Positions 1-13,109 of a stretch of DNA of 64,000 nt are shown piece after piece. The DNA lies in the NCBI GenBank assembly GCA_029891345.1, contig CM056998.1, positions 172,880,332 to 172,944,331 on the forward strand. The letters are read 5' to 3'. Positions within the stretch are counted from its first letter, which is position 1. Each line of letters opens with the position of its first letter. Both the position numbers and the translations under genes were made by a program. The notes under the pieces were generated by a model. The model did not search any database, was not told the DNA's origin, and saw nothing but the letters and a program-made list of their open reading frames with translations. Source of the DNA: Dryococelus australis. Taxonomy: Eukaryota > Arthropoda > Insecta > Phasmatodea > Phasmatidae.

Positions 1-1320
1 CAGCATACAAAGTTAAGTCGAAATTGATAACATGATTTCGTAGATATAGCATACTAAGTTAAAAGGTTTATATAACCGCCATCTTGAAAATACGTGCATA
101 ATGTACTTAAAACGTATACATTGGTTTGACTTACCATAGTACTACGTCTCCGCAACATTTAGTAGAAAACGGGTAAACAGTTTCCAGAATTATTAAATAA
201 CATTGCCGTTATTTATCTGGTTATATCTTACAAAACGGCGAATGAAAGAGGCTCAAGATGAAATAATTTTATGTTTGTAATAAAATACAGCATACAGAGT
301 TAAGTAGAAATTATATACATGGTTTCGTTTGCATACTATACAAAATGCTTATATCGCCATAATTTGAAAAATAAGTGTTTGGCACACAGTAGTGCTACCT
401 GATTTTCCAACTTGGTTCTAATCGGTTAAATTGCTTACCAAGTTATGACATAAAAACTTTATTTCTTCAAGTGGTGCTATAGTACAAATTGGCGCACAAA
501 ATAGGTTTTTTGTAGACACATATAGTTATAAGAGATACTGCTAATATACGAAGTTATGTTGAAATTGGATACAGGTTTTCGTATGTTTAGTATACAAAGC
601 TAAAAAGGTTTATATGGCCGCCATGTTAAAAGTGAGAGTCTGACACTCATAAAATGTGAATATTTATATGGCCTTCCATAGTACTACTTGCCTGCCAAAT
701 TTGGATGAAATCGGTTAACTGATTCCCGAGATGTATTAAAAATATTAATTTTTCATGATCTGCTGTCTTAATGGTAGACAAAATGATCTATATGTTGCCA
801 CATACGATGCTTGTCATATATTCATCTAGCATGCTAATTTTGGTCGAAATTGGCGAACTGTATGGTATGAAATAAACTTACGTTACTTATATGGGTGTCG
901 TTAATGAGTGCTTACCACTTTAAATCGCAAGGTTTACATGACATTCCATAGCATTACTTACGTGACAAAACTGGCGATAATAGTTAAGATTAATTTACGA
1001 GAGTTACTGTAACATCTTAATTTTTATTAAGATGTTACATTATATATGTTAAGATGCGGAACAATTACAATATCTATCACTAAATTCAATGATCACAGTC
1101 AACAAACTAAATTTGGTTGAAATCGAAATGGTCCCCGAGATACGACATAGCACCCTAAATATTATAATGCCCGCCATTTTAAAAATAAGCGTCCGGAATG
1201 CTCCAAAACAATAGTCGGATACCATTACCATATGCTATAAGTGCACGGACTTTGATGAGATTCTGGTCAAGCATTCAAAGGTTTTTAGGGAAACTTATAT
1301 ACACACCTAGAAATAAAGGC
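1..1320 (+). repeat. Degenerate tandem array A (~270 bp monomers)
   Basis: Diverged monomers repeat the same order of landmarks: CAGCATACAAAGTTAA, then a GCCATnTTGAAAA box, then a CCATAGTACTAC box, then an AAATTTGG...AATCGG box and a CCCGAGATATGACAT-like box. The GCCAT box is seen near 82, 354, 621 and 1171, which gives roughly 270 bp spacing. The array enters the window already in progress, so its left end is not seen. The same landmarks recur at 2.5-4.1 kb in the same orientation and at 31.8-34.1 kb inverted. No coding potential is visible. A 13 bp perfect hairpin (1009-1038) lies within it. Confidence 0.65.
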
Positions 1321-1334
1321 AGGAAAATGATCCC

Positions 1335-1535
1335 TTAAACCCGCCTTTCCTTCGGAAAATAGGCTAAAAATGGGGTGTAGCTGTGTTGGGGACACAGCCG
1401 TTTGTTTTGCGTGAATACGTCTGTGTTGACGCGCTCGGGCGCCTTGATGTATATTTTACGTTCCCGGCACCGCTTCACTCGATCATATGGGGATTTGTGG
1501 GTATTACTGGATTGCTTTTGAGATGCTCTTTCCAA
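1335..1535 (-). CDS. Short open frame in R1, copy 1 (unrecognised)
   Basis: A 66-codon minus-strand frame opens at 1535. Its first 28 residues match those of the frame opening at 47104 at 25 positions, including a basic stretch YDRVKRCRERK; after that the two frames diverge because of indels. The stretch resembles the short basic motif (T-x-x-x-R-x-R-x-Y-R-x-R-K-K type) found near the start of some invertebrate transposon proteins, but this is a weak likeness. It could equally be a chance frame that is conserved only because the DNA repeat is conserved. No domain, signal peptide or membrane segment is visible. Confidence 0.25.
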   Translation of the reverse strand: MERASQKQSSNTHKSPYDRVKRCRERKIYIKAPERVNTDVFTQNKRLCPQHSYTPFLAYFPKERRV

Positions 1536-1800
1536 ACCTGTACGATCTGTGTATTCCGACTTGGCTTTTTGACGTGTATAGGCTGGTATTGTGTTAAGTT
1601 TTCTTAATTTTTAACATTAAACTCATACAATTTCAATATAAACACGCCACACAAATGTTTCTATACACGCAATCGATTGATCTTGACGAGAGCTGTCGAT
1701 TGAATCTTAACCGACCGTTGTAGATTCTCCTAGTCAAACGTTACACTACGCGTAAATTATGAGACGCGGCGAAAATAACTCAAAATTGCGCCCCCCTCCC
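1374..1800 (-). repeat. Dispersed repeat R1, copy 1
   Basis: About 427 bp that align almost end to end, with small indels, to 46943-47370. Shared landmarks are GCTGTGTTGGGGACAC, GACGCGCTCGGGCGCCTTGA, GCATTCC-free AT spacers, CGCAATCGATTGATCTTGA and GAGACGCGGCGAAA. It is more GC-rich than its surroundings. Strand is assigned from the conserved short reading frame that begins inside it on the minus strand. I do not recognise the family. Confidence 0.7.
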
Positions 1801-2324
1801 CTTGTCGAGCGCCATGCTTTGCAGTCCTCACTCAACGTAACATATTCTTTGATCCTTTGGAAATCGAGTGGTGTAATTGAATTTTGAATGTAGGCGATAT
1901 ATTTGGAACTGTAATGTCAAAATGTATCCCCCGATTTGGTTACCATCGAATTTTTTGGATTGCCTAAAATTATGGTTGCAAATTTAGAGACGCATTCACG
2001 CCACAAAGGCGGTTCATAAATCATACTACTAAAGTTCTGGAGGCAGAGATGACCGACATATCGCATGGTTGGACTATATATATATATAGTATATATCTGA
2101 GAATTGCTTCACCTCTTGTTCTTAAGGGAAAATATCTGTAAATGTTTCAATATTCTGCGACTGTGTTTAATATGAGGGAGTGGGAATGTTATAATCTTAA
2201 TGTCGGCTACATTCAGAAGAATGAACAATTTACATTTACAGCAAGACGTTACTGATATAAGAAATTGGACTACTGTCCTCGACACGGGTGCAAGTAATAT
2301 TTATGAATGTTTTTAAAGCTTAGG
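1801..2324. other. No feature recognised
   Basis: AT-rich sequence with a short TA tract near 2076-2092. I see no coding frame, RNA gene or clear repeat. Confidence 0.4.
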
Positions 2325-2460
2325 AGGTAGACAGGCCTTGACGTCTCGTTGACAGCAATAGCATTAGAGGTGAAACCAGAAACATATGCAGCAGTACTGA
2401 GACAATTGCAAATATACACTAGCATTTCCCGGGACTCGAACACAGAAAACCTCATACCAT
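2325..2460 (-). repeat. tRNA-related SINE (family S3), minus strand
   Basis: Read on the minus strand there is a B-box-like TGTTCGAGTCCCGGG followed by a body that matches 36590-36672 and, after an insertion, 37781-37815: landmarks TTTGCAATTGTCTCA, TTTCTGGTT, and a CAAC-AGACGTCAAG tail. The A-box half is weak. A Pol III-derived short interspersed element is the simplest reading. Confidence 0.5.
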
Positions 2461-2529
2461 AAACTAGTGTGCAATCAACTGCTATATGTAGGTAGGATTC
2501 GAAGCATTTACTTAATATTTAATAATTCT

Positions 2530-4085
2530 AATGTTTTGAATGATAGGGTTTACAGGGCCATAATTTTGAAATCAACATCTGACTGCACTTAAATTTTGAT
2601 AGTTTATATAGTTTTCTGTTGCACTAATGGTGTGTAAAAGTGGTGGTAATTAGTTCAATTATTTCGAAAATAGGGCGAACTGTTGAATTTTCTCACTTAG
2701 CAATGTTTCGCAAAAAAAAAAAAAAGTTTCCAAACGAACATCATTGTATGCATAATTAAAGCTTCTAATGAATTCTGTTGGCGTACAAAATTGGGTAAAT
2801 CTTTATTGAAGGCTCTAATAGGTATAGCATACCAAACTCAATTATTTATATTAATGCTATTAAATAAAGCCCGCTGCACCTAAGACATGTTATTTCATGT
2901 ACCCTACTGTAACGCTACCGGCGTGGAAAATTTCTTGGGAATCGATTGATTGGTCCTCAATTTTATTCATGTGGCGATCTTCATAAATGAAGGGCAAAAA
3001 GGCTATGTATTTGTACATTCGATAATTGTCGTAGAGATATCACACTAAGATAAATTGTTTTTAAAGCCACCATTCTGAAATTAAGTATCTGACGCAATTA
3101 AAACATTAAAATGGAAATGGCCTTCCACAATACAACTTCTTTGCTAAATTTGGTAGGAATGTGTTGATTGTTTCCCGGAGGTATGACATAAATACTAAGT
3201 TTTTTAGTTTGGGAATATTATACAACATGGCGGACAAATGAGACTTTCTTTGTGTGGACACATTTGATTGTTGTAATACACACTGCCAGCATACAAAGTT
3301 AACTTGGAATTATTACATTGTTTTGACGATATAGCATAGTAAAATAAAATTACAATACATACGCCATTTTGAAAACAAGTGTTTCACACACTTGAAACAT
3401 ACCAGTTTACATAACTTACCGCCGTACAACTGGCTTGTTAAATTTAGTTGAAATCGGTCCATTGTTGAACGAGATATGACATAAAAACCTCATTATTTTG
3501 TATGACGTTATCTTACAAAATAGCTGACAAAAGTACCTATGAGTTGGTATATATTACGTCCGTGAGTGGGCCGGGAGTGATACTTTCAGCATTCAAAATT
3601 TGGTCAAAATTGTTTAAACGGTATGGTAGATACACCAAATAATCCTAAAATGTTAGTGTGGCACCATTTTGAAAATATGTACCTAATCGATTAAAATCGC
3701 ATACAGTTACATGTCCTACTGGTTAATAGTTTCCAGTTATAGCGCAAAAGATTTATTTTTATATCTAATGCTATATTCGGAAATTGCGGACCAATAAAAA
3801 TAACCATCTCTCAATTCAGTGCTACATGATGTACTGTCAATACACAAAATTGGATTAAATCGAATGAATGGTTCCTGAAATATCACATATCACCATAAAT
3901 CTTTACATTGTCGCCATTTTGAAACTAAGCGCTGGGTGTGGTTGAAAACTTTATACGTCAGATTCCCTTATTAAGTGCTACATGTGTATTGGGTTTGGTG
4001 AAATTCGGTTATCGCTTTCAGAAGTTTTTAGGGGGGCACACACACAAACACGCACATACACAGGCACGTAAACAAGAAAGTGATT
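2530..4085 (+). repeat. Degenerate tandem array B (~270-300 bp monomers)
   Basis: Same landmarks and orientation as array A. GCCAT/CCATTTTGAAA boxes lie near 2562, 3068, 3362, 3663 and 3911, and CAGCATACAAAGTTAA recurs at 3288. The last monomer ends in TTTTTAGGGGGGCACACACACA followed by an A/C-rich tail and a GGAGAGTAGGCTAAT junction. Array A ends in a similar way near 1280-1370 (TTTTTAGGG...ACACACC...AATAGGCTA), so both may be copies of one composite unit. Confidence 0.6.
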
Positions 4086-4109
4086 ACCGTCGGAGAGTAG
4101 GCTAATAAC

Positions 4110-7100
4110 ACATAATGTCAAATACCAGTGAAGTGTAATTATCTTTCGAAGCAGATATTTTCTCTTTTCTACTTTAGTGGCATAACGCTACAGAATAATG
4201 CTTAAGAAAACATCACTTTGAATTTCTTCTGCGTCAATATAAATCCTCATGCGGTGATCAAGTGAACTATCGCCTATCTAGTTTCTCAGTGGAGTCATTA
4301 TTCTATTCATGACACTAAATGGCATTTCAACTATGGCTGTTGTTATTGGTACTATAAGTATCATTCACTGTTGTTTTAAATTCATCCGAATCAACAGTAG
4401 TTTGGAGAAAATAGGTTAATGGCAAAACTTTGCCGTTTACATTAGAGGCCAACATTTAATTTACTTCAGATCTGCTTGCAAATTATTTTGGTCTATGCCA
4501 CGTAAATGCTGGCAGTGTATGTTAACATCAGCTGAATGTGATGAAATGATTCAGACCTTACCATACTCTCATATTTACATGGTATATGCCAAGATCCTTT
4601 ACAAGTCCCGACTTGGGACTGCGTGGAACGTCTGCTGGATTAAAGGAAGATGCTTCATGATAGACAATAGCCGTGCTGTCCGAGATATAAATCCAAAGTA
4701 TCAGTGCGAGGATTTAAATTTTTACTGAAGGATCCAGTTGTGATTCAATTGTGGGAAGCGTTACGAGTTTATTTCTTCAGGGAAAGACTAGAGATGTCTA
4801 AGAATGCGGGCTTTAACGCTGTTATGTGGGAAGAAACGTGTGTTATTCATAGACTTCAATGCACGACTAAGAAATGTATATCTCGGAATAAGTACGGTAT
4901 ATGTCTAAGTGGAGTTTTCAAAGAAGGTTTAGAACACGAGCTCACAGGGGAATGAGAATTTAAATGTTCGGTGGGAGGAGAATGTTCGTGAAGTGGATGA
5001 TCAAGGTAATTAGACTAAGGACCTTGGAAACTGTTCCTTTGTGAAGGAAAGAGTGAGAGTTTGAGTGAACCAGTGATTTTTGTGAGAGGCCTCTATCTTT
5101 GAAGAACTGTGATGGGACCTTGGCTCTGGACTATTAAAGACAGCGACTGTTATTAACTTGGTCTGGCCATACTCTTGGTATGAGTGCTCGAGAAAATATC
5201 TCTTAAAGACCCGACGTTTTCATTTTGAAAGACGGTTAGGAGGCATGAGACTGGATGCTGAACTTTTATGGGGGATAGTTTATTTCGAGACAGCATTTAT
5301 TAAGGCGATCCAGTCCATCTATGACAGCGATAGTGACGGTAGGTGAGCGCCTTAGTATGAGTATCGTCTCTGAGTTTTTCTGCAGCCTCATAAATGAGAG
5401 TTCGATTGCTTTTAGAGAAACATTTTTGATCCAGGTCACTTTGAAATGAGTTTGTGGTGGAAATAGAAGCCTCTCATTTATAGTTTCACTATGATTGTGT
5501 ATCCTCTTTATTTTGAAAATAGATCAATGAAGTACTCTATACATGATAAAGGAAGATCATTTGTAAGTTTTTTTAAATTGGAATGTGTATAATTGCACTT
5601 TCTTAGTGGTGTATTTTTAAAAACCATAGGCGAAACCACAAATTATATCTTGAAAATTTTCAATAGTTTTTATAATAACTTCTTAACTTCTCTCCTAGCC
5701 AGTTTGAAAATAGGGGTCAAATGTGTTTTTAGGGTAAATTTTTAGAGATGATTTTGATGGCGTACTATTATGAAGCATCCCGTCCATTCGAACAATCCTT
5801 CAGAGGGGGCTTTAGAGGTTGGGTATGGGAAGCTGTAGTAGATCTTGAGTGTAGTGACTAGAGGAAAATCTGCCACAAGGGCAAGGACATAGTAGCAAAA
5901 AATAAGAACTCTCTGTATGTATACGTGCGCACATATGCACAATGGTACTTGTTTCCCACTTTCCACTTCAACAAAAATTTGTAAAACTTTTAAGTACTCT
6001 TATATTTGGTTACTGAAGTGCTCGAAAATTTTTGCAAGCCTCAACTATACGAGTTTGTCATAACTATCTGTTTTATTCAACATGTTCCTAGAGTAGAATT
6101 CCATGCTCTTGAATTCGTTTTGTTTCGGTAAAATTTGCTGTTTAATGTTAAGAATTAATACATACTAACTGCACAGTGTCTTACATGCATATACACTACG
6201 TTCAAGGTACGTACTAAACCGTACAAGTTTAATTTACGAGGCAGGCATTTTATGGACTGTTAGCCATAATAATTGCATCTAGTATTAGTAAATTATGAGC
6301 GTAATAGGGTCCATAAACATTCAGAAGCCTCTAATTACACTTTAAATTGCAAACAAGAATTTTTAAGAAGTCGAGAACGGCAATTTAAATATATTAATTC
6401 ATCCTGTTGTCTTTGTATCTTTAATTTCTTGGTCTAGGCAAAACTTTTTATCATCAAAACTTGCTAATCGTTGCATATTTTCTGGACAGTCGTGGACGGG
6501 AATATTTCGTGTATAATATATGTAACCACTGTTTTGATAATCACAAGTGGGCTTGGTCACTCTTATTTATTACTGAATCAACATGTTTAGCAAAATGGTA
6601 AACTCTTTCGCCGTGCAAGGTTACATTATCTCATAGCGAAAAATAATATACATTAATTAAAGTGCTCATAAAACTTATTTTTTAGAGGACTGTAACATAA
6701 ACTTAATATTTTTGCTCTTCAGCAAATTTCATTATATATTTTTTCTCTAGAAATTTTCTACATGACATAATCTCAGTAAGGCATATAGTGTGCTAAAGGT
6801 TACATCATAAAGATGCTTATTGGCCCATCTATAAATAAAACCGTCAAGAGTTTAAGTATTTAGTTACAAAATACTGTTTTTCTTCATAAATATGCTTACA
6901 TAGTAACTACCTTTATCCAAAAGAAAGTAAAATGTAAACGTATAGGGCTATATTTGCATAAAGTATAATACTGTCCTTTTAAAATTGGTAAGGACCTTGG
7001 CTCTTTATGGGGGATGTGTCCACAGCACAGACATTGTACACTTTCCGTCAGAATAAATGAGCGAAGGAAAAAGTTAAAGTCCCCTTCGGCAATCTTCGGC

Positions 7101-7825
7101 TTTTGAGAAGATGTATCGCCTTGGCTCTTAGGCAACCAGCTTCACAGAACTATTCTGCCAATCGTTCAGCGTTTTAACTGCGTCAGGAATCTCTTTAGCT
7201 TTTATTGGAGCATGATCCTGACATCGGTTTCTCCAAGTGAATGTAGCGCATTTAATTGGATAAAGCAACTCGTGCTGGGATTTATTAAGTTAATGCAAAA
7301 ACCGAATATCTCACATGAACTCCTCACCGGAAGTCCGTGTCCCACGCGCAAACAGGTAACACTTAGTGGAATAAACAACCAACTACAAAGGCGAGCTGAG
7401 CTACACTGTTGTGCAATATAGCGTGTCTCGAGGTATGTACGCGACATTCGATGCTTCAAACAATGAAACAGTAAACGTATGTGAAATGTCTATAATTTCT
7501 GATAACTGTACAAGAGAAATGCATAATTGCTCTGTTAATAATTAAAATAAACCCTATTCTGTGTGAGACGTCGAGTAGTTATAATATTTGTCTTTCATTA
7601 TTGATACACAGAAATAAATTCCCTACTGTCGTACGCATTTGTGAAAACCGAACATCACACTTCATCAGTAAATAAAGCCACTAAACATCAATGAAACAAT
7701 CGGTGCATGTTGCAGATGTAATTATTGTATGCGCACATCAAGAATGTTCATCTTGCAACTAGCTGCTGTCTGCATGAAAAAGCCACGTCCTATCTAAGCG
7801 GGCCAATTTGTACGCTGCCAAATCC
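4110..7825. other. Unassigned AT-rich sequence
   Basis: No repeat family, RNA gene or recognisable protein. Plus-strand frames of 62-83 codons at 4495-4728, 4704-4955 and 5158-5346 follow each other in a slightly more GC-rich stretch, but they use different frames, match no family I know and show no shared motif, so I do not call them genes. Overlapping frames on both strands at 7202-7459 are likewise unsupported. Confidence 0.4.
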
Positions 7826-7829
7826 TTAC

Positions 7830-7970
7830 GTAGGTTTCGTATTATCTACTGTAGCTGGCAGACGTCTGTGCATGTCTGCGCGGGCGGAGCGTGTTAAACG
7901 GAAAAAGGGGGGGGGGGGGGGGTGTGTGAAAGAGATGTATACGCAGGTCTGGCCGTATTATTGGCTATTC
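7830..7970 (+). repeat. GC-richer dispersed repeat R2, copy 1, with a G16 run
   Basis: CTACTG...GACGT...GTCTG...GCGGGCGG and a later TACGCrGGTCTGGC recur in order at 16790-16900, and a part of it (ACTACTG-CGCGCCAGAC) at 15330. A run of 16 G lies at 7907-7922. The match is short and diverged, so family membership is tentative. Confidence 0.35.
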
Positions 7971-9240
7971 CACAAACATCGGTTACGGTGGGCAATATAG
8001 GACGAAGGGCGTTCGCAGAGGTACAGGAAATTTATCCTCAGTGTTAAAAATTTGCACTTAACCATTTTATTCATATAAAACCACATATAAAAATATACAA
8101 CTGGAATACTACTTAGTCTTTAACATTCGGTACAATTCCACGTAAATTAATGTATACGTACATTTTATCAAAGTATAACAAAACAGTAATTTCAGGCCAG
8201 TGATTTTCTATTGAAACTATAGAAAATATTTTATATCTTTATTTTCTATTTCACAAATTCCACCCAATTAATCTGCGTGAAAGAATTCTTGCCGTGCTAA
8301 ACGGTAGTTTATCTGAAATTTTGGTCTACATACGCCTAGGTATTCAAATTAAAAAGCTCATGAAAATTGCAGTAAACATTTAGAGTTTATATAAAAAGGT
8401 GTTAAGTTTCTTGTCGGTTTATGTATTTTTTTTGTAGAATTCCGATTCACGTGCAATATTAATGCCACATGTAAATATGTGTTTCCAAATAATGCTGGCT
8501 GCAGCAGATGGTGTAACCAATTTAAAAATATTTCTGTAGCATTTATAATACAGTTATTTGTACTAATTTAACAGACCGTAATATACGTTTGTCTATAATT
8601 TATGCCAGTAAACGTTATTCCAAATGCAATGTTCATTGAAAAAGAATATTTTCTCGATTATGAAACAAAGATTGTGCAAATGTGTAACCCCATCTGAAAT
8701 TCATTAAAAACTAAAACATTAACTGTTTAAAATTATACGCCTGTCAAATTATTACAAAAACCGATTCGAAACTAACGCTATCGTTAGGCTATAGTAATAA
8801 GTAAATTAGTTCGTTGGTGTTGAAGTTAAGGCCACACGTATTTACTCAAGAAGTAGTATGTTCGATTTCTGGTTGGAACGTATTTATTTAAATATATTAT
8901 AAAAGATAATAATATTTGTATTACATTTGTGGTATGAATAAATATATGTTTGAAAGTATGTCATATATTAATTTAGATTCTCTATTTACAAATGTGACTG
9001 AAATACAAGCTTGACTGTAATGTTAAATATCTATATATTGCAAGTCCACTTAGTAGGATAATATATTCATTACAAGAAAGTGCAAGTATTCTTTTGGTTA
9101 CTCGTTTTCAAGGTTTTTCTTGTGAAAGTAGCATAAAATGCACACAATTCCAGATTTTCAGTACCAATGTTCTTAATTCCGTGACAACATTTTCTCGTAT
9201 TTTTCCTATTGGAAGTGACATTTCCCATGAAAGCTTGACT
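7971..9240. other. No feature recognised
   Basis: Strongly AT-rich with stops in all frames. I see no repeat landmark or RNA gene. Confidence 0.4.
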
Positions 9241-9244
9241 CCTA

Positions 9245-9345
9245 CGGACAAGCATAAATCACACCCTTGTTCTACCCGGGACTCGAAACCGGAACTATTC
9301 ACGCTCAACACTCAACCGACCGCGCCACAGTGGGCAGCCAATAGG
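9245..9345 (-). repeat. tRNA-like SINE head, minus strand
   Basis: On the minus strand TGGCGCGGTCGGTTGAG (A-box region) is followed 26-28 bases later by GGTTTCGAGTCCCGGG (B-box). This spacing is right for a Pol III type 2 promoter. The acceptor arms do not pair convincingly, so this is a tRNA-derived SINE head or tRNA pseudogene rather than a working tRNA gene. Confidence 0.5.
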
Positions 9346-10795
9346 TCAACTAGAACACTGTCAGTAGTTATAAGAACTTATTTTAAGTGAACATAAAGCA
9401 GCTTATTGCATTGGAGATAATTTCTAAGTTACGATTTAAGTAATATATTAATTACATGTTCCGCATTGTAACTATAATTCACTGTCACATTGGTTGGTAT
9501 TCGCTTGCATATATTTGCGCTAAATTAAATGCAGAAACTGCAGACAAAGTTTTGAACATTGTTTTGAAACATTTATAGTTTAGCTTAACCTTCATACATC
9601 ACTCTTTTCTTTGGAATAAAAAATTGAAAATAAAAATATATCTGTGTCCTCTTCTCAGTTCTATTTTGTGTTATTGTCTAGCAGTGATTGTACTAAATAT
9701 TCTTGATCATTTAATATAAAATTATTATAATTAAAAAAGTTTTAAATTTATTATTCATTTTAGGACAAATTTATTCGCTACTCCGTATTGTGATTGACGA
9801 TTTCGAAAAGAGACACAATTCAAGAATTCTATGTCATCAAAAATATAGTACCAACAACTATGGATATGTTACGAAATTACATTCGGCACTGACTAGATAG
9901 ATGACAGCTATATACGACTTTGTGTGTTGTTATTTGCATGTTTTGGATTTTTTTTTTTTTAGAAGTAAAACTGCTGTGCTGTGAAGTGTGTTCAAGTTGG
10001 CTCAGTATTATGCTGTCTCAAGACTCTCAATGTTTGCAAATTTTGTAAACAAATGTTGTCTTGAGTAATGCATTCCCATTGAGATATTCGTACGCCGCGC
10101 CGTAAACCTTCAGATCAAATATTTATCTCCTCCACTCACCCCCATTTTAATGGTGAAAGATATTATGAAAATGTGGAAATGGAACAAGTAATCTGTTGAT
10201 GCATCAAACCACAGAAAGTATTCCACCTCCATCGTTGTTACTTTTATATAGCGTGATTTTAATTCGATACTATTTAATATTTGAAACGAAAAATTGCACT
10301 CAATAATAGAAAAGAAATTGTATTATATCGAACAATACACGCAGAAGGTAAAGAAATCCTCCAGCACACTGTCACAAGAGCACTGCTATCTGTTGTCGCC
10401 AGTAACAAGTCTCCGTGTCTGGTTTTGCATTTGCTGTTACTCAAGACAAAATACTGAATGTTTTTATGTCCGCGTGAATACTGCCGGGACGCAATCTTGC
10501 CCCTCAACTAGAGACTGGATCGCACCGAGCCGCCGTCTAGGGAATAAGATTGGATTCGCGTGCACAGACATTTGCCGGTACCAGTAAATAAGTCTATATT
10601 GTCACCCATTTTGGAAGACAGTGCTACCTCAAATATAATGCTTATATAGAATTTCTTAGAAATTGTTCATCCGATTTGGCATCAATGAAAGTAATGAGAA
10701 CGTTAAAAAGTTGTATTTAATTATATTTCTAACGTAGTAATCACTAAGTACTGTATTTTGATACATATCTTCAAGTAAAGCTTCGCATGCAGTAG
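9346..10795. other. No feature recognised
   Basis: AT-rich, with a T-run at 9949-9960. Overlapping frames on opposite strands at 10274-10587 are of similar length and neither resembles a known protein. Confidence 0.35.
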
Positions 10796-10799
10796 TATA

Positions 10800-11112
10800 A
10801 AAATGGGCAATCTAATAGGGGCTTGGAGCTGCGGACAAGGGAACTAGGCGACCACCATCTTTGATGACGCCATGTGGAAAAAATTCCCTGTTTCCCCCCA
10901 AAAAATTTTATATTTTCCTTCACGCCCATGGTGGCAATCTTGGATCCCGACCTCCAGCTCTGTCAATACGATGCCAAGGTTTTGGTACCCTTACACCTAG
11001 CATCCTGGTGGGTGCCAAGTCTCATGCTCTGTCATTCCTTTAGGGATCTGTCGACCTAGCATCGTAATGCGGTACCGAATACCAGCATCGGCTTACACGC
11101 TCACCAGACCTA
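10800..11112. other. Moderate-GC block preceding the 118 bp tandem repeat
   Basis: GC-richer block with phrases such as CCATGGTGGCAATCTTGGATCC, similar in composition to invertebrate dispersed repeats. It passes directly into the tandem repeat that follows, so it may be the non-tandem part of the same element. Two overlapping plus frames (10861-11059) are not convincing genes. Confidence 0.3.
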
Positions 11113-11535
11113 ACATATAAGCATAGTTGACTGTAATTTTCGAACCCCATAAGATATAATCGTCAAATTCATCACACAGGCCATGCGCCCGACGATGAGA
11201 AGGGTCGCAGGGTCAAGTATACCCCATGTATACTTATAAGCATAGTTGACTGTAATTTCTGAACCATGTAAGATATTATTGCTAAATTCCTAACATAGTT
11301 ATCATCCACGACTTTGGGAAACGTCGTAGGGCCAAATATACTCTATGTCTACCTATAAGCATAGTTGGATGTAATTTCTGAACCATGTAAGATTTAGTTG
11401 CTAAATTCATAACATAGACATTACCTATGACTACGAGGAGGTTCGCAGGGTCAAGGATACCCTATAATCTACTTATAATCATAGATGTATGTAATATCCG
11501 AACCACATAAGATATAGTTACCAAATTCATAACAT
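11113..11535 (+). repeat. Tandem repeat, ~118 bp unit, about 3.5-4 copies
   Basis: The phrase ATAAGCATAGTTGACTGTAA begins near 11115, 11238, 11356 and (as ATAATCATAGATGTATGTAA) 11475. Each unit then has GAACCATGTAAGATAT, CTAAATTCATAACAT and a GTCGCAGGGTCAAG segment. Unit length is 117-123 bp and copies differ by many substitutions, which points to an old array. Confidence 0.75.
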
Positions 11536-12765
11536 ATGCATCAAACTTCAACAGAACTGTTCACCATAAATATTCACAACACTACTCATGCATTTTACAG
11601 TATCTATGACCAATAAACATGCTAAGGTAATATTATACCACGTGTATACATCAGCAGCACAGTTTTGCATGCCGTAATATGCCAATAAGTTTGGAAAAGA
11701 TCTGGTTTCTCTATCCACCAAGCATGCTTTGATATCATGAGTCATTGCCAGATACATCATTATCGCAAGGGAAAAAGTCGTAAGTGTTAAATTCGAAGAA
11801 TTGGAGGAAACACATGTTTTGCCAGCTCATTAACTCATTGTCAGCACCATATTGCCAGCAATGGTTAACATACAGCTCATTGCTAAAAAGCGCCTTGCTG
11901 CAACACCAGCAGAAATCATCAGCCTTATGAAAACTCCTAAAGAGAAATATCTGTTAAAAAACATCAAAGCAGACAAATGCTTTTCCACGTAGTCCATAGT
12001 GAGGGAATTGGTGCATCTAGGCAAAAAGGTCATGTTTTTACAAGTTAACAGCATTCTTAATCTGTAATTGGTTTCTGTGATAGATGGCACATATCCCAGA
12101 CCTGCAATGGCTTACCGGCTGATAGTTGTAATTGTGCAGTTGGAGAAAGTTTGATAATGTTGAGCAGTTCATGCCGAATTTTTCCATTTACCCTTCTAAG
12201 TATCAAATGTCTCAGTAAGAGAATTCGATGGTAGTGAGACCAGAAATGACATCCACATAAATGTTTGCGAGGCGAAATGCATACATATGTATGTATGATC
12301 CAGCATCGATGGGGTGACATTCCTCCTTCTATGAAACATAGCGAGATGCTGCCATAATAAAACACCATGTGTGCATTCGGGAGGACCAAGAATCAGTTCT
12401 CAGCCCATACATCCTGATTTGAGTTTTGTCCATGGTTTCTTGAAATCACTCGAGGAATATACTTAGATGGTTACTTAATGTAGGTCATGTTCGATTCCTT
12501 CCTCCGATACCGATTGTGTGTGCTGCCTGGTTGAAAATGAAGTGCAAAATATTTTCTCAACAAATTGTGAAGCTTGTTGAATGCCCACCATGGTGATAGA
12601 TAATTTTATCGCAAAGTACAAAAACAATTTACTTAGTAAGCTATTAACTATACCGAGGGACCTATATAAATATAAATTGAAAAGCGAGATTACTAAATAA
12701 AGAATACAGATTTCAGTTTTCGAAGACTACATAACTTTACTTTAAAATCAGGGAATTTTATTTTA
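11536..12765. other. Unassigned; two unrecognised minus-strand frames
   Basis: Minus-strand frames 12057-12389 (110 codons) and 11830-12090 (86 codons) overlap in different frames, as would happen if one longer reading frame had suffered a frameshift. I recognise neither. There is a leucine/methionine-rich stretch near the end of the second. No motif supports a function. Confidence 0.3.
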
Positions 12766-12769
12766 ACTT

Positions 12770-12905
12770 TTGACCCACACACACCATAATCAGCACCACA
12801 TGATCCACAATAGCTCTACAATCTCTACATGCTCCACATTTTCCACAATTGCTTCGCATACTCCACAATTGTTCCACATGCTCCACATGCGAACTATTGA
12901 TGGAA
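12770..12905 (+). repeat. Short degenerate minisatellite (CTCCACAAT-like)
   Basis: Imperfect ~10-21 bp phrases such as ATGCTCCACA, ACTCCACAATT, GTTCCACATG and CTCCACATG follow each other. The strand shown has almost no G. Confidence 0.6.
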
Positions 12906-13072
12906 AGATTGACATCTGCCTACTGACTCCTGTCGACGTCTCTGCTGCTACTACATGCCAGGTCTAAAGATAATATTCGAGACAGCTTCTATTTGCAGAG
13001 TGTTTTTGTTACCCCTAATCGTTAATTTATATTTGTTAAATTCAAAAATAATTATGGTCATACGTGTATTAA

Positions 13073-13107
13073 GTGTGTGTGTGTATATATATATATACAC
13101 ACACACA
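13073..13107. repeat. (GT)6(AT)6(AC)5 palindromic microsatellite
   Basis: GT, AT and AC tracts in that order form a near-perfect 34 bp palindrome. Confidence 0.9.
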
Positions 13108-13109
13108 TG

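Noticed and set aside
12057-12389. 110-codon minus frame as a gene
   Set aside because: No recognisable domain, no supporting neighbours; kept only as an unassigned note.
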